A stretch of DNA of 64,000 bases, taken from Lytechinus pictus (taxonomy: Eukaryota; Echinodermata; Echinoidea; Temnopleuroida; Toxopneustidae). Of the stretch, positions 26,148 through 38,528 are shown one piece after another. Position numbers and translations under genes: made by a program. Under the pieces are notes generated by a model. That model did not search any database. It had not been told where the DNA came from and saw nothing but the letters and a program-made list of their open reading frames with translations. The stretch covers positions 11,331,103-11,395,102 of the forward strand of contig NC_087254.1 of assembly GCF_037042905.1 (NCBI RefSeq), in the 5' to 3' direction. The stretch's first letter is position 1, and each line of letters opens with the position of its first letter.

Positions 26148-27056
26148 ATATTACCTGATGCAAATGAAAGATTTAGAATTGACCTATAAATGAGAACAAA
26201 ATTAAATGTGAATTCGAACATATTCACATCAATATCAAATTGAAATCATATTTTCGTCCCTTTGAAAGAGAACACTATCAAAAACGATTGGTCAAAGTAA
26301 CCATTCTGTCGGTGAATATCTGTCCGATCGATAAAACGGTCAATATCACCCAGAATTGTGTGGTAGACTACATTTTCGTTTGTCAGAAAGTAAGACACCA
26401 TCATATTCACCAAAAAATTGGTTATTTGGACCAGCCCCTTGGTAAAGAGTTTAGGATTTCTCCATGGTAAGAGTTCATTCAAAATACAGCAAATAGTAGG
26501 CCTTCCAGAATATGGTAAATTAAAATGATGAATAGTACAGAAGTATGTCAATAGATTCAGTTATATAAGCATATATAATCATACGAGAGCCTCTTGGGCC
26601 TCTTACAACTGTAATGTTAATGGTTGACCGGTTTTTCGATATCTTGTCCAGCAATCCGCCACTGATTTGTCCAATGATTTTCAAAGACATGATCGAGAAC
26701 TCCCCAAAATATCATATAAACGCATGTGTTTCTCAAAGATGGTTTGAATAATAAAACACATGTGTGGAAAAAACTCCATATTTTAAAGAAAGAAATGCAC
26801 TCATTTTAATGATAAAAATAATTCGCTCTATGTTATGCTATAATGTTGGCCAGTGTAGAAGCAGCCAGCAGTGTATCTTCGTCACGCATGCAAAACTAGG
26901 ATATGCCATTGTGAGAGTTGTTATTAAGAGAAATGTTACTTAAATTCCTATGAACTTGATTATCCCCCGCTAACAAACAAAGTCACACGCTTTATAAACC
27001 GTTTTAAGTATGATCTCCAGAAAACAAAACTTATCCAAACAAAGGGACCACATACC

Positions 27057-27454
27057 TGAACTCGAATGCCTAAGCTAGGCGGGCGGCAACCCCGTATCTT
27101 CGGCACGCGCTGCCGCTGGTTGTCTGGGAGCCCAACTCTTGCGAAAGTGATTTAATGACTCAGTTGCGGCGGAAACTTGTGTCTAAATCGGTCCCGGTGG
27201 ATATTTTGACCAAACGGCAGTTGGAAGTCTTCAAAAGTGGTTATTAGTCCGGGAGAAGTAGATCTTTATTAATTTAGCAACTGTAATATTATCCCGAACT
27301 ACAGTGGAACTGACGAAAGATATGGCTTTTGGAGTTATCAGCAGACGACAACCAACACCAATGAAATATTATGTAAAGTGGCGCCGCGCGCACCTTTCAA
27401 GTGTGTATACCAGCACCCGGGGCCGCAGTGATAGCATCAAATGATCTGAGAAAG
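27057..27454. promoter_or_regulatory. GC-richer island between outward-facing splice donors; possible bidirectional promoter
   Basis: This ~400-bp stretch is clearly GC-richer than its surroundings. A good donor sits at each edge: CTGAGAAAG|GTGAGT on the + strand after 27454, and GAGTTCAG|GTATGT on the minus strand after 27056. It could hold first non-coding exons of divergent transcripts, one of them perhaps the FAM181-like gene 9 kb downstream. Unproven. Confidence 0.25.
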
Positions 27455-29254
27455 GTGAGTACGTGTCGGGTTATGCCGCGGGGAATATACGTATAAGCTA
27501 TGAAACATATTAGAAATTATATGATTGTCGCTTCTCTCTGTTTTCAGTTATAAGGAATTTTCACACGCATTCAGTAGGATAATGTTCTAATATATATATT
27601 CATGGCTATTAAATACACGAAAACAGAAATATGTTTAGGAAAACCCGCGTATTATTGTTTGATGTCGCTCTTGACCGTATAGGACGTATTAAATCATTCT
27701 GTTCAAAGATAATAAAGGTCATCTTCTTATTCTTCTTCATTTTTTCCTCGTTTATCATTATATATAGTATGTGAATTAGGAAAGAAGTTCAATTTAAAAA
27801 AGTGATGTACATTGAAAATTAGCTTAAATTAAAATCCGTATAAAATTTTAGCGAACTTCCCGTTGTAGTTGAGGTATAATAAAATCTAAACATTGACCAT
27901 GACCAGTTTAAAAGTTATATTTGTTCACGAACTCTTCTTGAGGGCATTTATGAGAGGCCCAAAAGTCTATCCTAGCATTGAGTTGATTTGAAGCAAAAAC
28001 AAGCAAAACAACTAAATAAGCAATCACCTGATTATTTCACTTTAATTTTTCATTCTTTTGGGAGGGGGTGAACAAGATAGGATTGTGAGTCTTTCATAAA
28101 TTCATCATATCCTTATGATTGAAATCGGAAATTTTACTTAGTGCGCCAAGAATGTAGAATACTGCTCCCAGAAACTTATTATTATTTATTCGTATTGATT
28201 ATCAGCGTAATGACAGATTTGATAAATCAAAGACCGAACATATCCGCTCGTGTATAGAAGAGTGTTTCATTTGTTTCATAAAGTTGTGAATGATTTTACG
28301 TTGTAAACTGGTATAAGCTAAAGTCGGAAAAATCCTAAAATCCATTTTTCATTGTTCGAAACAGAAATCAGAAACAGAGGTTTGCCCCTGGCAGCCAATG
28401 TGTAGCATCAGATCGACGTTACTCTATCCCCTGCAATGCGAGTTGTAGATCTTCTTATACGAGATATAAATTATGTTGATCAATAATTATGATCAACATT
28501 CTTAATGTGAACATATTTTCGCAAAATATGTTATTTCCATCGTGCACAGATGGGGGGGGGGTCCTTGGAGCTGTTGCCCCCACCCCCCCCCCCAAAAAAA
28601 AAAACGGTTTCACGACCGAGAAAGCAATAAAGGAGAAAAATTTAGAAAATGAAACATTTGCTGGATATTGTCACAAAATTAAATTTTCTTTTTCAAATTT
28701 CAAGAAATTATGTCCCTCATTTAGGCCTTACTCAACTTTAAGGCATCTCATCTATTGCGTTCGGGTCACCATGTGATGTCTCTAAGAAGTAAACTCTTTA
28801 CCAGTGGTCAAGCAAGGGCATCCCGCACTCATTCTTTTTCTCTCTGTTAACATTTCGGATTTGATTCAACCCTCACATTAAAACCACCAAACGTTTTCTC
28901 AAACAAAATTAAAACGCTGACATCAAAAGGTTATCCCCGTGCGATGGGTCGACTGCTTATACTTGATCATTAACACTACAACACAGAAACGATGGAGGCG
29001 GAGGAGGGGGTGCATTGATTGAAATAAATACTTGTGTATACGATTAGCGGCTTCAGAAAGTTGTATGAAAGTTGCACCATGATTCTTGCTTGCCTCAATC
29101 CCTAAGCTCAATATTGACAATTTTATTTAATTTGTCTGTTCATCTAAGCCCTTTTCTTCTCAACTCGCTTCTACATCTGACGAGAGAGTTTAAAACCTCA
29201 AACGGTGACCGACTTCGTTCAATATTTGGCTTTGCCGTGGGATTGGCTATTCAA

Positions 29255-29515
29255 GAATGGCGAGAAAGAGAAGCGGTATTGTGGGTATAGGATGGGAGAG
29301 AAACAGAAAGAAGAGAGATAAGAAAGTGCGTGTGATAGAGAGTGTGCGTGGGGTAGTGTGGGGGGGGGGGGTTAGGGTGAAGATGAGAAAAGGAAAGATA
29401 CAGGAGATAGTGAAAGAGAGACTGTGTGAGAGAGTCAGTGAGTGTGTGAGTGAGGAGCGAGTGAAAGAGAGAAAGGAGGTATATGGAGATAGATGAGCAG
29501 TGAAAAGAGGGGAGA
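29255..29515. repeat. Purine-rich (GA/GTG) strand-asymmetric tract
   Basis: About 260 bp almost entirely purine on the + strand (GAGAAAGAG, GTGTGTGAG, a G10 run). The Arg/Lys/Glu/Val-rich ORF here is a repeat translation. Confidence 0.85.
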
Positions 29516-30601
29516 GAGCGTTAGTAGTTGGTGGTATATTATTTGATTTGATATAGATTTATTGTCTCACATTCAACAAAAAATACATATTGTACATTTT
29601 GAACAGATAAGAACATACTAAATAGGTTCATTATTGCGGAATGAAATAATCGCTAGAGGGTATTCATTTGTCTCGCAATCTACTATGTCTAAGAACATAA
29701 TGAGAATAATGAATAAGCAAAATAATTCAAGTAAACGTGAAATATGAAGAACTTATTAAGAAAGGATAGCTTGTAATCACAGATTCCCCCAAAATAATTA
29801 ATGATTAAAACGTACTAACGCAATGAAAAAATATATAAATGCAGTATAGAACATGAGAGAACATGAGACGGGCGACAAAACAGTGAGTGACGAAGATATA
29901 TATCACAGAAGGTGAGATAGAAAGAGAGATATAAGCATTTTAAAGAGAGCAAGGCCTTTCATTATTTTGTTGTTGACTTTTGGTAGGTGGTTGTCCGAAG
30001 CATTATAGCGGATTATAGGTGTTTGATTATGTTAATCTGTAATTTGATGAAGCCTATTATATTCATCGCCATAGATGCAGATGTACACGTAGTATACCAA
30101 TGTTTGGAAACAAAAAGAGTATACAGTATAATGAAATGAAGAGCTTTTGATCTACCATAATTATATTGGCTTTGGATCGTTATTACCATAATTATATTGG
30201 CATATCTTTACACTGTGACAATTAAACACAATAGAAGTAACAAAGAAAAAAAAAAGGATTTAATTTTTCTAAACTTACTAGTAGGTTTATCCAAAATATT
30301 GGAAGCTGTTTTGCATTGGTAATCCGAACACACTGCTTCATTATTTTCATAGACATTAGTCAACTTCAATTGCGGCTTGGAGAAGTGGGCCTACCTCGAT
30401 TGTAGATTATGTTATTGAATTATTGAGTTCATGTTGAATTTTTATTCGTTTTACAAAAGTTCGTTATCATAACCTCACATTTATTTTCGTTGTCTCCAAC
30501 GAGCAAAATTATATCAAATTAATAGGTTTTGAAAGATACTTTCAGTTGTCTAGAAGAGAACACGATGGGCCCCTCAAAATAGCCAATCATCGTCACCCCA
30601 T

Positions 30602-31296
30602 ACTCACTACCCGGGGGGGGGGGGGCCACTTCCATTGACGAGTGGATACCATGGGCGACCACGGGGTCTTGAAAAGCACCCTAAACACGTATTTTCCAAA
30701 ATCTGAAAATGCACCCCTTAACAAGTATTGGCGTGCGAAACCCTACCCCTTAACAAGTATTGGAAACAAATACTATTGGCAAGTATTCCCAGAATTGAGC
30801 CCCTAAACAAGTACAGCGATGTATTTTCCATATTCTGAAAATGCACCCCTTAACAAGTATTAGAAACAAAGCGATACTCTTGGCAAGTATTTCCTGAAAT
30901 GAACCCCTAAACAAGTACAGCGATATTTTATTGTTATGTCACGGGTCCGTCGGTCGTCGGTTTTACCTTTACACACCATTATTTTGGTTTAGTACGGCCA
31001 CACCTATCACACCTCGCGCAAATCGGACTCTGAACACGTAGTGTTGGGGCAAAAAGGACATCCTTTATAAAACCTTTTGATTTTGTTTTATCATCCCCGC
31101 ATATTTGACCCTAAACACGTATATTTTTCTGAGCGAAATAGATACCCTTTTTTTAATATTTTTGTGTTTTTGACACCCTTATCACGTTACGTACGTAACG
31201 TGCCCTATCTTGAAAAAGACATCCTTTTTACGTGTTTTTTTGGTCGCGCATGGTATCCACTCGTCAATGTAAGTGGCCCCCCCGCGGGACTCACTA
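30602..31296. mobile_element. TIR transposon (30610-31288) with perfect 8-bp target duplication
   Basis: Identical ACTCACTA at 30602-30609 and 31289-31296 flank a 679-bp body. The ends are ~50-bp inverted repeats: CCCGGGG...GGCCACTT then TTGACGAGTGGATACCATG on the left, and the inverse CATGGTATCCACTCGTCAA...GGCCCCCCCGCGGG on the right. Internal direct repeats include CACCCCTTAACAAGTATT and CCTAAACAAGTACAGCGAT. No transposase. Confidence 0.85.
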
Positions 31297-34200
31297 TAGA
31301 ATCATTCATTATTGGTCACCATTTCGGTCATAGTAGGGCCTAATTATTTTTCCCCTTACATATTTATACTTTTAAGGTTTTTTTTTGAAAAAAAAGACGA
31401 ACAAAAATATTGAGTTGGTTAACACTCCCGTCAACACTCTGCTATTGGCGGATGAAGGCCGTAACGAAAAGCCACAAGAAAAAAAGTTCTTACATTCAAG
31501 CGGCATTCAAGTATAAATGGGGTTTCATCAGAGGACTTCTACGAAAGAAAAAAAAAAGCTTTTAGAACATTTAATTTTAACATTTCCCTGCTAGTACTCG
31601 ATCCATTACCGTGAAACGTACCAATTAGCTTCAATATCCAGCTAATAGCTCGTGGTAGAAACTCTCTTTCCCCTTTCTCCTATAAAACCATAAAGGTTTA
31701 GGTTGCACCTCTTGGTGATGGTGAAGTAGGGGAAGGCGGTGGAGCGCCGTGCCCGGTGCGGAGTGCCCCTCTAGATAAACACAAGCGGCGACCGGTAGCA
31801 CGAGGGTTGACGGGGGATACGCTGGAATGCGAAGATGCAGGGCAGCATGGATGAGGGTAGTGGATCGAGGGAGGAGTGTATTGAGGATAACGGATGATGA
31901 AGGCCTCATGCTTCGTGACGAAGACACATGAAAGCATTTAGTCTAAGGAAATAATTGCCTTAATGCAAAAAAAAGTCCTTTAAACATCTTAAATTTCAAC
32001 ACTGAATAAAGTTTGGGGGGGGGGGTATAATAAACAAAACGATAAACAAAACCTGAGGGGGCACATTTGCAGAATATGGCACGTGTTGGAAAATTTCAAA
32101 AAAGTTGCAAGCGATCGAGCCTAAAGTGTTTTTCTTTTGTTTCGTTTTTTTTTAAAGTGAATATGAATTGTTGTGATGGATTATGTTTCGACATAACAGG
32201 CATATTCAGCAAACAATATTTCACCCTTTTCCCTTTCTTTCGTTTCTTTTTTTCTTTTAGTTGTGGATTTTTAATTATTAATATTTGGGGGGCAAGGACC
32301 TCCGCGTCCGTAAGCCAGTAATCAAAGAAGAACAGCCGATTCAGATTTACCCTGACTCAAAAGATATATCAAATTCATCGATACAGTCAACGAGTTACAT
32401 AGTTTTGCCATCATCGACCATGCCACGAATTGTTTACTTTTTACAAACATGTTTGATGAACAGACGGTCAATTATAGTAATTCAATGATCTCAAACAGCA
32501 TTTTTGACAAACAAAATTCCCCAAAATATATATTAATACAGTTTCCATAAAGCTTTACATTTTATTTCCTAAACCCCATCGGCAGCTTTTGTTGAAGACT
32601 GTGGCATAATACAAACGAGTTTTAACTATTCTTTAACCATGGGCATTCGGTGGTGGGGTGGGGGTTATGATATTATTACAGGTATGTATTATTAACAACT
32701 AAGAAAGAAACTGACAGATAAAAAAAGTCAAATGAAAAGTATAAGAGAGTGAGCAAGACATGAATTGTGCGAAGGATTCCCAGTCAATGGTGGCGTATAT
32801 GAACAATTACATATCATTTAGCGCAAAAGCATTGGCTTCGGCTTAGTCACTTTTCAAAAATAGTTAGGAAATGTAGTAAGCAACTTGATTAAAGAAAAAA
32901 AGAATATGTTTAATAGCGGTCTGGAGGATATGCAAGAACTACGAAACAACTACGAAAGAAATAAAAAGAAAATATAGAGATAGAAGAAATGGTCCACGGA
33001 AAAGTACACAGAGATATATATATAGAGAAAGGGAAAAAGGCAGAGACATAATTTATAAAAGAGAGGGGAGAGAGAGAGAGAAAGATGAAGAACTAATCAG
33101 TCATGGTAGTTTGAATAGTAGGAAGCGTTTTCAAGTAGGCGGTTTACTCCACAATGATGTCGTCCCACTGCTTTCAATCATTCTCTACCATGTACACAAT
33201 CATTTAGATGCGTTACATTAGCCATATTGCCACTTATCAACGTCTCAAACATGTTTTGAAACGAAATTAAAATTTTGCATTATATTTGGTACAAGGCATA
33301 GAACAAATCAACTATTTTCTTTTCTTTGTAACAATGGTGTGTCTATTTGCTTCTTTTTATATTCCTCTTTGTACAATCTCCAAATGAACAATTCACGTTA
33401 AAAAAAAATCCAGACGTATCCATACCAATTTGTTATTTCTGTTTTCCTTTCATATATGCCTCTTACTTAGTAAATTAAACATCATAAGCCTCTTGAGTAC
33501 AAGCATACATAATTTCTTTTTATACATGTACATTTTGATTACTAACTTACTTAATTACATTTTGATGAAGTACATGTATGATTTGAACATCACCAATATT
33601 TTTCAAATGGTTTAGCAAAAACATTTGATTATTCTTATCATTTTTGTACAATATGAACAAATATAATATTTTCAAACAGGGTAAAATCACTTTGAAATCT
33701 TGCTTATCGCCTTATCACACTTTCCTGTATTCTTCTTCACTTGCTCTCACTCTCACTGTCTTTTATATCCCTGATGCTGTCTCAATAGATACCATTTTTC
33801 CTATGAGCTAAATTCCATTTCCTTTCCCACCCCCGATCTCTTCCTCTTTTCTCCTATCCTCTCTGACTATCTTCTCTTCTCTTCCCTTTTCTTATCTAAA
33901 TACCTTTCTGATTTGCCAATACATATTGCAATGTAAGGTTATATTGTATGCTTGGAGCTCTGAATAAGTAATCATTTATCACAAGAACACCCAAATATAT
34001 AAGGATATAAAAATGTCTTTCAAAGGGGGAACTGGATTTTAGGTTGAATGTTTTTCCTAATATTCTATGCCCATTCTGCTTCTATACTTTCATTGATGCA
34101 TAACTTATTGATATTTTGTGCATTATTGAAATACAAGTAATGGAAAATGTCAATTCATGTACCAAGTTTTACTTGCACAAACTGCAAGTTTGTGATTCCA

Positions 34201-34550
34201 TTCTGGGGTAGAAAAAGGCATAATTGTTTTGGAGAGAGAAAAGAGCATCAATATAGTGTCTGTACTCTACAATTTAAAAATGTACGAAATAATTGCTAAA
34301 GAACAGATTAAATGACAAAATAAATGCTGAATATTCCAGGGGTGAAAGCTTCACAAAATATCATGAATACTCCATGAATATATCATGGCTTGACAATCGA
34401 CATATGATGCAATTTTCAACGAATCAGCTAACAAGGTGAAAGCTTTATCCCCCAAAATTAATCTGATTCAATCGATTAATAATTTATGTTAATTCATTCA
34501 GGCACCGGATCCATTGTCAGTGACGTAGTCGAGACAAATAAATAACCATT

Positions 34551-35336
34551 TTAACCCTATCTAGGCCGGGGTACTTTGGAAGTTCATATGGCCTGGGAGG
34601 CCCCCCCCCCCCCCCCCCCCTGAGATCTCAGCCGTCGACCGCGCGATCGCGCCAAAAATTGGCACGCAGGTTTTCTGGGACATAATCCACAAAATTGTCT
34701 AGTAATTTATTTCATGCGAATTGCTGTTAAGTGATAATGCTAATTTATGTGTAATTAGTATGCAAAATCATACTTTTTCCTCTAACTCCCTAAATAAAGC
34801 TCCAAATGTTCTAATTTTTGGTATAGAAACTCTTTGTGGTGTTCTTAGCAAGTGTATATGAACAAAATTGCGATATCAAATAATTTCTTATGTAGTATAT
34901 TGTTTTTTGCAATTTCTTATGTATTTCTTTGGTTTTTTTACCTTTTGTTTTTCATTCTTTTTTCAATGAAAATTGTTGGGGACTCTTCTGAGATCATAAA
35001 AAGCATAAAATAAATACATTTAGACCAGCAAAACAAAAAATAATCATACATTTATGATTTTTGGTTGAAAACACTATTTGCACTGACTTTGTACACAAAA
35101 TCACGTTTTTGAGCAATTTTTGGTCTGACATGCACTTTAATACATAATGTTGCTTAATTTCGGAACCACGTACCCGGGTGACGCAAAATTGGTCTCAAGA
35201 GTTGCGCAAGACTTGAAAGTAAAGTCAGCGAGCGGCACGGTAAAAAAAATTTGCGCGGCAAAAATATTGCGCGAATAGTTGAGGGGGGGGGCCCTCTGAG
35301 GCCTCCCCCCCCCCCCCCCGGCCTAGATAGGGTAAA
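34551..35336. mobile_element. piggyBac-like non-autonomous element, copy 1 (34555-35332)
   Basis: Ends CCCTATCTAGGCCGG and CCGGCCTAGATAGGG form a perfect 15-bp TIR. Flanks are TTAA (left) and TAAA (right), consistent with a mutated TTAA duplication. It is 778 bp long, with long C runs near both ends. The right half is shared with copy 2 at 56475-57255. Confidence 0.8.
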
Positions 35337-35622
35337 GTGTCCTAAAATAGAGGCACCTGCAAAATTGAGCGATGTGTTTTTCATTTCCTTTCTGGCACAC
35401 ACTCTATATGCACTCAATGAGAATAGCAATATTAACAAAGGATGAAAACAAATTTCCTATGAAAATGAAAATTTATTCTACCATTTCTACATCATGACAA
35501 GATTGCTATTTACTCCATAATCAGTTATCAATAAATCAATTAATCAATAAACAATTCAATAAATCAGATTGCATGTATGTTTGATTTAAATGAAAGATGT
35601 AATTGATAGGAGGAACTCTATT

Positions 35623-35917
35623 ATAATCATAATAATGATAATAGCGGTATATTTACCCAGGGTAGCCACTTCAGTTCCGAAAACTGTTCTCCCAGCGGGC
35701 CCTGCTATTATTACCCAGCTAAGCTAGGCTACCGATTCATGTGCACACAGCTTTTTGAGGAATTACTTCCTGCCGGTACCCATTTACCTCACCTGGGTCG
35801 AGTGCAGCACACTGGGGATGAATTCCTTGCTGAAGGAAATTACGCCATTGCTGGGATTTGAACCCACGACCCTCTGTTTCAAAGTCCGGAGACTAATCCA
35901 CTGGGCCACGACACTCC
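35623..35917 (-). mobile_element. tRNA-derived SINE
   Basis: The minus strand begins GGAGTGTCGTGGCCCAGTGG and has a B-box GTGGGTTCAAATCCCAGC. The body contains AATTTCCTTCAGCAAGG and the tail is (ATT)-rich. Same family as 49000-49287. Confidence 0.8.
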
Positions 35918-36568
35918 ACATGAAAGACTAACATTGATAAATTTACATTCTTTGGGCAGAGTATACCATAAAATGGCTACATTGACAAAAATATGGATGG
36001 AAAATTTACAAATATACATTATTTCAGACTTTAATTACTACAGAATCATAGGGTATAAAGTATCCACCACTTTATACATGGCAACGTGTGATCTTCAAAT
36101 GCATACATGGATGTATTAATGGTTGCTAGAGAAGAAATCCTGATTTGATTTTATTAAGTTTCTAAACTAATACTGATACATTTGACTTCAGAATTCAGCC
36201 TTGGTATCATTCAAGAAATTACTTTTCTATTTAAGAAAAAACAAAAAATACTGTTTGAACTATTAGTTACATGTATATGAGGGACAAATACAAACCACAT
36301 GTTATTTTTGCTCTTTTTTGTAACCAGCATTTTAAGGCTTTCAGATACATAAATAGTTTTAAGAACAAGCTAAGGATCAAAAGAGAAATAAACACACAGA
36401 TATAGTAAAATGAAAGGGGAAGAAATCTATTACTTTAAGATGTATATAAAACTATTTATATCCTACATAAATAAAATCCTGTGTGCTGATGTCATGTGAC
36501 AAAACATATTCTCACTATTTTGCATTGTTGAAAATGAAACACCCACTGAAGGAAATTTACTGTTCCGT

Positions 36569-36611
36569 TACGTCAATGATGGAATAGTGCACCATTCCAT
36601 CATTGACGTCA
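36569..36611. repeat. Short perfect hairpin with CRE-like sites
   Basis: CGTCAATGATGGAAT (36571-36585) and ATTCCATCATTGACG (36594-36608) form a perfect 15-bp stem with an 8-nt loop. The right arm overlaps TGACGTCA (36604-36611), a full CRE/ATF palindrome; the left arm has TTACGTCA. Confidence 0.85.
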
Positions 36612-36810
36612 CAGATCATGACGGCGTAAACACTAATACGCATTCATCACGCTGGGTGCATGGCTTCAGGAGAAGTACATGTAGGTCAGTCAGCGCAGCG
36701 GGCTATCTATATTTGGTTCAGATTAAAAAAGGAATGAACTACGAGTACAAGAACTAGATTATCAAGATCTATTGCTCTAACTTATTAAAGTAGGATATAA
36801 AACAAATATA

Positions 36811-36967
36811 CAAATATACCAGGCCTTTATTTCGAAAGTATAGAGGGAATTATTCATCCTCGGTTGAACTGGCAAAATTACTATTTTTCTTGGGGAAAAA
36901 TAGTAATGCCAGTCCAACCTCAGATGAATAATTCCCGCTATACTTACTTAAAGCCTGGTATATTTGT
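36811..36967. repeat. 157-bp foldback (near-perfect inverted repeat)
   Basis: Arms from CAAATATACCAGGC to CTATTTTTC and their inverse, about 70 bp each with few mismatches, around a very short loop (TTGGGG). Confidence 0.85.
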
Positions 36968-37679
36968 GTATTAGTCCACATTTATATTTCATTCCATCAC
37001 TACTGCTTCTATATAGAATTTTGTACACACATTCATTATTTATTTACAACTTTAGATATGTATGTGAAAAGCAAAGCTAACATTAGTTTACTGATGGAAT
37101 TTTTTCTTTCTTTTCAAAATATCCAATAAGATTGCTCATAGTCACACAGTGAAAAATAATTACTATCAATAGCCATGGTGTCACCTTCATCATTACATGT
37201 ATAGAACAATTGTATTTGGCAAATAAAATTCAACTTATTTTAACATTTTGACGACCACTACTTAGATAGTGATTGTATTTGGCTCTTTATACTCCAAAAA
37301 GGCTGAGGTACAATATTATGAACAAAAGTACATACTGAAAAATATGGATACATAAAAAAGGCAAATGTATGCATTATTAGTACAGATTGCCATTAAAAAA
37401 TGTGTAAATACTATAACAAGTATCAAATTGAACAGTTCTCTTTCATTCTACTTACCTTTAACCCAAATCTCTCTCAAAAAGAGGGCAGCATGAATGAACC
37501 TTATTATATTTTTTCATAAACCTTAACATATTTTGGTTGTTTTCTATTGGCCATATATATTTTTTTCAACATTTATCATAAATTGCCATGTAATGAATGC
37601 AGTAAAGGTCTGTAAAATATAGTTTCTCAAGGTTATGAAATAAAATAAATATGAACTTGATGAATAGACCTATCTTTTA

Positions 37680-38510
37680 TTAATCAAGTAGTCATGACAT
37701 ATGCTAATGCTCAAGGTAATTTAACTGATTAATTTTTTTCTTATTTTCGTCACCTTATATAGATCAATTAGTCATTATATATGCTAATAATAATAGCCAA
37801 TTTTTATAAAGCGCTTTTCCCAGAATGGCTCAAAGCGCAATACAGCATATTATTACCCCGGTCATTGGATTCATTTTAATCCCGCACGAAAAGTGCACAA
37901 TTTCCACTCCCTGGAAAGCATTAATCGCAGCCTCATTATGGCGCTGGCAAAATCAAACATACAATATCTTTCGCATCCTACTGGGTACCCATTTAGCACC
38001 TGGGTCGAGAGTGGCAAAGTGTGGATTAACGCCTTGCCAAAGGACGCTAGACCGCGGTGGGATTCGAACACACGACCCTCTCTTTACAAGGCGAGAGTCA
38101 GAACCACTACACCACGGCTCTTCTAATGCTCAATGTTATTCACCTGATACAATTTCTTTTCTCATTTTCATCACCTTATCTAGATGTATCTCCATGTTGT
38201 TTCTTAAGATTAAGAAATGAAATCGAAAAATAACCTATCTTTATGAATCAATTAGTCATTATAATTTATATATGCTAATGCTCAATGTTATTCGCCTGAT
38301 ACAATTTCATTTCTCATTTTCCTCATCTGATCTAGATGTATCTCCACGTTGTTTCTCAAGATTAAGAAATAAAATATATGTGAAATTGAAAAATATACCT
38401 ATCTTTATGAATCAAGTAGTCATTATATATGCTAATGCTCAATGTTATTCACCCGATACAGTTTCTTTTCTCATTTTCATCACCTTATCTAGATGTATCT
38501 CCAGAGGCAA
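37680..38510. repeat. ~145-bp degenerate tandem repeat array (about 4 units), interrupted by a SINE
   Basis: Units contain TAGTCATTATATATGCTAATG, CTCAATGTTATTCACC and CTAGATGTATCTCCA. They repeat just downstream of the last exon of the coiled-coil gene. The SINE at 37789-38122 interrupts one unit. Confidence 0.85.
37784..38127 (-). mobile_element. tRNA-derived SINE, copy B, with CTAAT target duplication
   Basis: Same family as 1844-2192. CTAAT at 37784-37788 and 38123-38127 flank the body. The empty site GCTAATGCTCAATG is preserved in the neighbouring tandem units, so the insertion point is clear. Confidence 0.85.
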
Positions 38511-38528
38511 GGGTAACATGGATATGAT

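Larger units (their letters stand above)
18740..38528. other. Large intergenic region rich in mobile elements
   Basis: About 20 kb without a supported gene. The elements seen are listed separately. Stretches with nothing recognised include about 19.1-20.8, 26.2-27.0, 27.5-29.2, 29.5-30.6, 31.3-34.5, 35.4-35.6 and 36.0-36.5 kb. They are AT-rich with scattered short ORFs that lack domains. Confidence 0.5.

Noticed and set aside
29257..29496. 79-aa Arg/Glu/Val-rich ORF
   Set aside because: Translation of the purine-rich tract.
31631..31937. Overlapping 98-aa and 79-aa Pro/Ser/His-rich ORFs, minus strand
   Set aside because: The region is GC-richer than its surroundings, but neither frame shows a domain and no paired splice sites were found.
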